Of a DNA stretch of 64,000 nucleotides, positions 61,726-64,000 are shown in pieces. Position 1 is the first letter of the stretch. Each line of letters begins with the position of its first letter. Both the position numbers and the translations under genes were made by a program. Source of the DNA: an uncultured Anaerococcus sp. GTDB taxonomy: Bacteria; Bacillota; Clostridia; Tissierellales; Peptoniphilaceae. Location of the stretch: contig NZ_CALTSY010000001.1 in assembly GCF_943908415.1 (NCBI RefSeq), positions 1-64,000 on the forward strand, given 5' to 3'. The notes beneath the pieces were generated by a model. It was not told where the DNA came from, made no database searches, and saw only the letters and a list, made by a program, of their open reading frames with translations.

Positions 61726-62730
61726 TTAAAGGTTAGCTAAATAATCTAATGTTCTAACTAGGTTAGATACGTAACCTGCTTCGTTATCATACCAAGCTAC
61801 TGTTTTAACTATTTGTGTATCCCCATTTTCAACTACTTTTGTAAGTTGTGAATCAAATACTGATCCTGCTGGGTAACCTACTATATCGCTTGATACAACA
61901 TCTTCAGTTTCATAAGCAAATGCATCGTTAGAGTATTTTTTCATTGCTTCATTTACTTCATCAACTGTAACTTTCTTATCAAGTATTGAGTAAAGTTCTG
62001 TTACAGAACCTGTAATTACTGGAACTCTTAAAGCTGTACCATCGATTTTTCCTTCTACTTCTGGTAATACTTTACCAACTGCTTTAGCAGCACCTGTTGA
62101 AGCTGGGATTGTGTTTTGTGCAGCTGCACGTCCACCTCTAAGGTCTTTTTTAGTTGCTGGTGTATCTTGGATAGCTTGTGTTGCTGTATAAGCATGGATT
62201 GTTGACATTTGTCCAGTAACAAAACCAAATTCTTTTACTAATACATTTACCATTGGTGCTAAACAGTTTGTTGTACAGCTTGCTGCTGATACTACTGTTT
62301 CAGAACCATCAAGTGTTTCATGGTTTACACCATAAACTATAGTTTTCATATCACCTTTACCAGGAGCTGAAATAAGAACTTTTTTAGCACCTGCTTTGAT
62401 ATGAGCTTCTGCTTTTTCTTTTTCTGTAAAGAATCCTGTACATTCAAGTACAACATCTACACCAAGGTCTTTCCATGGTAAGTCTTCAGGATTTCTTTCA
62501 GCAAAGATTTTAATTTCTTTACCGTTTACTTTAAAACCTTCTTCAGTTTCTTCAAAGTCTCCATTAAATCTTCCTTGTGCTGTATCATATTTGAATGCAT
62601 AAGCAAGACCGTGTTTATCAATTAAATCATTAACAGCTACTACTTCAATATCATCTTTTAATTCTGATATTCTTCTAAGTGTAAGGCGTCCAATTCTACC
62701 GAATCCGTTAATTGCTACTTTTGTTGTCAT
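61726..62730 (-). CDS. gapA: Glyceraldehyde-3-phosphate dehydrogenase
   Basis: NAD-dependent glycolytic enzyme, 334 residues. NAD-binding INGFGRIGRL (8-17) and the catalytic cysteine C152 in SAASCTTNCLAP are intact, with WYDNEAGYVSNL near the end. First gene of the operon, with its own promoter and AGGAGG site. No CggR repressor gene precedes it. Confidence 0.97.
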   Translation of the reverse strand: MTTKVAINGFGRIGRLTLRRISELKDDIEVVAVNDLIDKHGLAYAFKYDTAQGRFNGDFEETEEGFKVNGKEIKIFAERNPEDLPWKDLGVDVVLECTGFFTEKEKAEAHIKAGAKKVLISAPGKGDMKTIVYGVNHETLDGSETVVSAASCTTNCLAPMVNVLVKEFGFVTGQMSTIHAYTATQAIQDTPATKKDLRGGRAAAQNTIPASTGAAKAVGKVLPEVEGKIDGTALRVPVITGSVTELYSILDKKVTVDEVNEAMKKYSNDAFAYETEDVVSSDIVGYPAGSVFDSQLTKVVENGDTQIVKTVAWYDNEAGYVSNLVRTLDYLANL

Positions 62731-62758
62731 TATTCCTCCTAAAAGTTTTCTACAATTA

Positions 62759-62787
62759 TATTTAACTATACGTTAGTATTTTGTCAA
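62759..62787 (-). promoter_or_regulatory. Promoter of the gap-pgk-tpi-eno operon
   Basis: Minus strand TTGACA (62782-62787) and TAAATA (62759-62764) 17 bases apart, with a TATAAT frame four bases further on. The -35 starts just after the trxB stop codon. Confidence 0.6.
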
Positions 62788-62793
62788 GGTATA

Positions 62794-63723
62794 CTACCAC
62801 GCTTGTCCTTCAAGGTATCTATTAGCTAGCACAGCAGCAACACAACCGTCACCTGTTGCTGTAACCATCTGCCTTACTGACTTTTGTCTAGTATCACCAA
62901 CGGCAAATACACCTTCAACGTTAGTCTTCATATCCTCGTCAGTAATTATATACCCATAATTCATGTTTAGCTTACCTTCAAATATTTTTGTTTGCGGAAT
63001 ATATCCTACAAATATAAATACCCCAATTGGCTCATCATCTTCATTTTTTAGTTCAGTAAGCTCTCCGGTCTTAACATTCTCTACTATTACTGATTTAGCT
63101 TCTTTATCACCTTTGATTTCATTTACTACAGAATCTAGGACAAGTTTAATTTTTTCATTTTCATTTATTTTATCAACTACAACTTGACTTGCCCTAAACT
63201 CATCCCTTCTATGAATAACTGTGACTGATTTTGCAAATTTAGTAAGGTATAGAGCTTCTTCTAAGGCACTATCTCCCCCTCCTACTACAAATATATCAAG
63301 ACCAGTAAAGAATGGACCATCACAAGTTGCACAATAGGAAACTCCCATATTCGCAAAAGTATCTTCACCTTTAGCTTCTAATTTTCTATGACTAGCTCCA
63401 GTAGAAACAATTATTACTTTTGCTTCTAATACCTTTCCATCTTCTGTATAAACTTTTTTAACATCACCTTCAAGATCTACATCTGTTACATTAGTTGTTA
63501 AAAACTCACAGTATTCTTTGGCTTGCTCATACATCCTATCTGATAAGCCCATGCCTGTTGCATCATCTATAGATCCTGGATAGTTTTCTACAGACGCTGT
63601 AGTAGCTATTTGTCCGCCTGGTATATTTTTTTCTATTATTAAAGTATTTAATTTGGAACGTCCTGCATAAAGTCCTGCTGAAAGTCCTGCTGGTCCTGCT
63701 CCTAAAATTATAATATCGTACAT
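62794..63723 (-). CDS. trxB: Thioredoxin reductase
   Basis: A 309-residue NADPH flavoprotein. FAD-binding ILGAGPAGLSAGLYAGRS (6-23), redox pair CATCD (near 135-139), NADPH-binding VGGGDSALEEAL and the C-terminal GDTRQKSVRQ segment are complete. AGGAGA precedes the ATG, eight bases after the TrmL gene. Confidence 0.96.
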   Translation of the reverse strand: MYDIIILGAGPAGLSAGLYAGRSKLNTLIIEKNIPGGQIATTASVENYPGSIDDATGMGLSDRMYEQAKEYCEFLTTNVTDVDLEGDVKKVYTEDGKVLEAKVIIVSTGASHRKLEAKGEDTFANMGVSYCATCDGPFFTGLDIFVVGGGDSALEEALYLTKFAKSVTVIHRRDEFRASQVVVDKINENEKIKLVLDSVVNEIKGDKEAKSVIVENVKTGELTELKNEDDEPIGVFIFVGYIPQTKIFEGKLNMNYGYIITDEDMKTNVEGVFAVGDTRQKSVRQMVTATGDGCVAAVLANRYLEGQAW

Positions 63724-63731
63724 TTATTCTC

Positions 63732-64000
63732 CTAAAAATTAAAATCATTCTGTCTTAAAGCTTCGTATAAGACTATTGTTGCCGAATTTGCCAAATTTAA
63801 AGACCTATCTATTTTTTTAGTCATAGGAATAGTTATAATCTTTTCATTAAATTTATCAAGGATTTCAGGGCTGATACCTTCTTTTTCTCTACCAAAAATA
63901 AGGTAATCTCCGTCCTTAAAATCTATATCCGAATATTTTTTATCGCTTCCTGTTTCCACTAAGTAAAAATTTTTATCTCTTATAAATTCAAAAAACTCAT
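63732..64000 (-). CDS. trmL: tRNA (cytidine(34)-2'-O)-methyltransferase, 3' part
   Basis: SPOUT-family methyltransferase cut off by the window edge; the frame is open from 63732 to 64000, and an apparent start at 63959 is an internal GTG. The YLIFGREKEGISPEIL loop and IPMTKKIDRSLNLANSATI (SAM-binding knot) are the C-terminal motifs of TrmL. It modifies the wobble base of tRNA-Leu in the known family members. Ends eight bases before trxB. Confidence 0.82.
   Translation of the reverse strand, partial: EFFEFIRDKNFYLVETGSDKKYSDIDFKDGDYLIFGREKEGISPEILDKFNEKIITIPMTKKIDRSLNLANSATIVLYEALRQNDFNF

Noticed and set aside
63732..63959. A complete 75-residue protein starting at 63959.
   Set aside because: The frame stays open to the window edge and matches the C-terminal half of TrmL.

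Overview
The window is a 64 kb stretch of low-GC, AT-rich chromosome, almost wholly coding, with strong AGGAGG-type ribosome binding sites and sigma-A-like promoters. The large-type SRP RNA, a GapA/Pgk/Tpi/Eno glycolytic operon, a glucose-family EIIBCA sucrose PTS and a large set of molybdenum-hydroxylase and anaerobic purine-catabolism genes point to an anaerobic, fermentative Gram-positive bacterium of the Clostridia/Tissierellia kind. The overall protein look suggests a Peptoniphilaceae member such as Anaerococcus; that placement is inference. Nearly all genes lie on the minus strand; only a tRNA-Ser, the SRP RNA, a CBS protein, a cupin and a GntR regulator lie on plus. No phage, transposase, integrase or CRISPR array was seen.

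Layout. 1-3.4 kb: sucrose uptake and hydrolysis (scrA, scrB). 3.5-7.1 kb: dnaX-ybaB-recR plus an orphan substrate-binding lipoprotein; dnaX carries an A AAA AAA slippery site at codons 428-430. 7.2-7.6 kb: tRNA-Ser(GGA) followed after one base by the SRP RNA. 7.7-10.7 kb: a CBS-pair protein, a glycogen-branching-enzyme-like protein that seems to have lost catalytic residues, and a secreted glucosaminidase. 10.8-16.4 kb: pyrBICFKDE with its own promoter. 16.5-21.8 kb: CYTH, metallophosphoesterase, YhaN/YhaO-like pair and two histidine phosphatases. 21.9-26.0 kb: a MacB/FtsX-type ABC system with a long extracytoplasmic coiled coil. 26.2-27.0 kb: a frameshifted thermonuclease and a cupin.

27.2-52.8 kb is the most distinctive region: an anaerobic purine (urate/xanthine) catabolic locus equivalent to the E. 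coli ygeW-ygfU/xdhD region. It has two molybdenum hydroxylases (xdhA/B/C and the fused xdhD), selenium-type accessory factors (yqeB, yqeC, an XdhC-family chaperone, a MocA-like cytidylyltransferase), a dihydropyrimidinase-like hydrolase, a purine permease, ssnA, ygfK, carbamate kinase, ygeY, ygeW and diaminopropionate ammonia-lyase. A divergent GntR/FCD regulator faces a consensus promoter with an 11-bp inverted repeat over its start site. Next to it sit molybdenum cofactor genes (mogA, moeA-like, MOSC, moaC, moaA) and a molybdate importer (modABC). The expected scheme is purine import, hydroxylation by the Mo enzymes, ring opening, and energy capture by carbamate kinase and by pyruvate formed from diaminopropionate. 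YgfK here lacks the NAD(P)H-binding domain of its E. coli counterpart, so its electron partner may differ.

55.4-64 kb returns to housekeeping genes: smpB, rnr, secG, the gap-pgk-tpi-eno operon, trxB and the 3' part of trmL.
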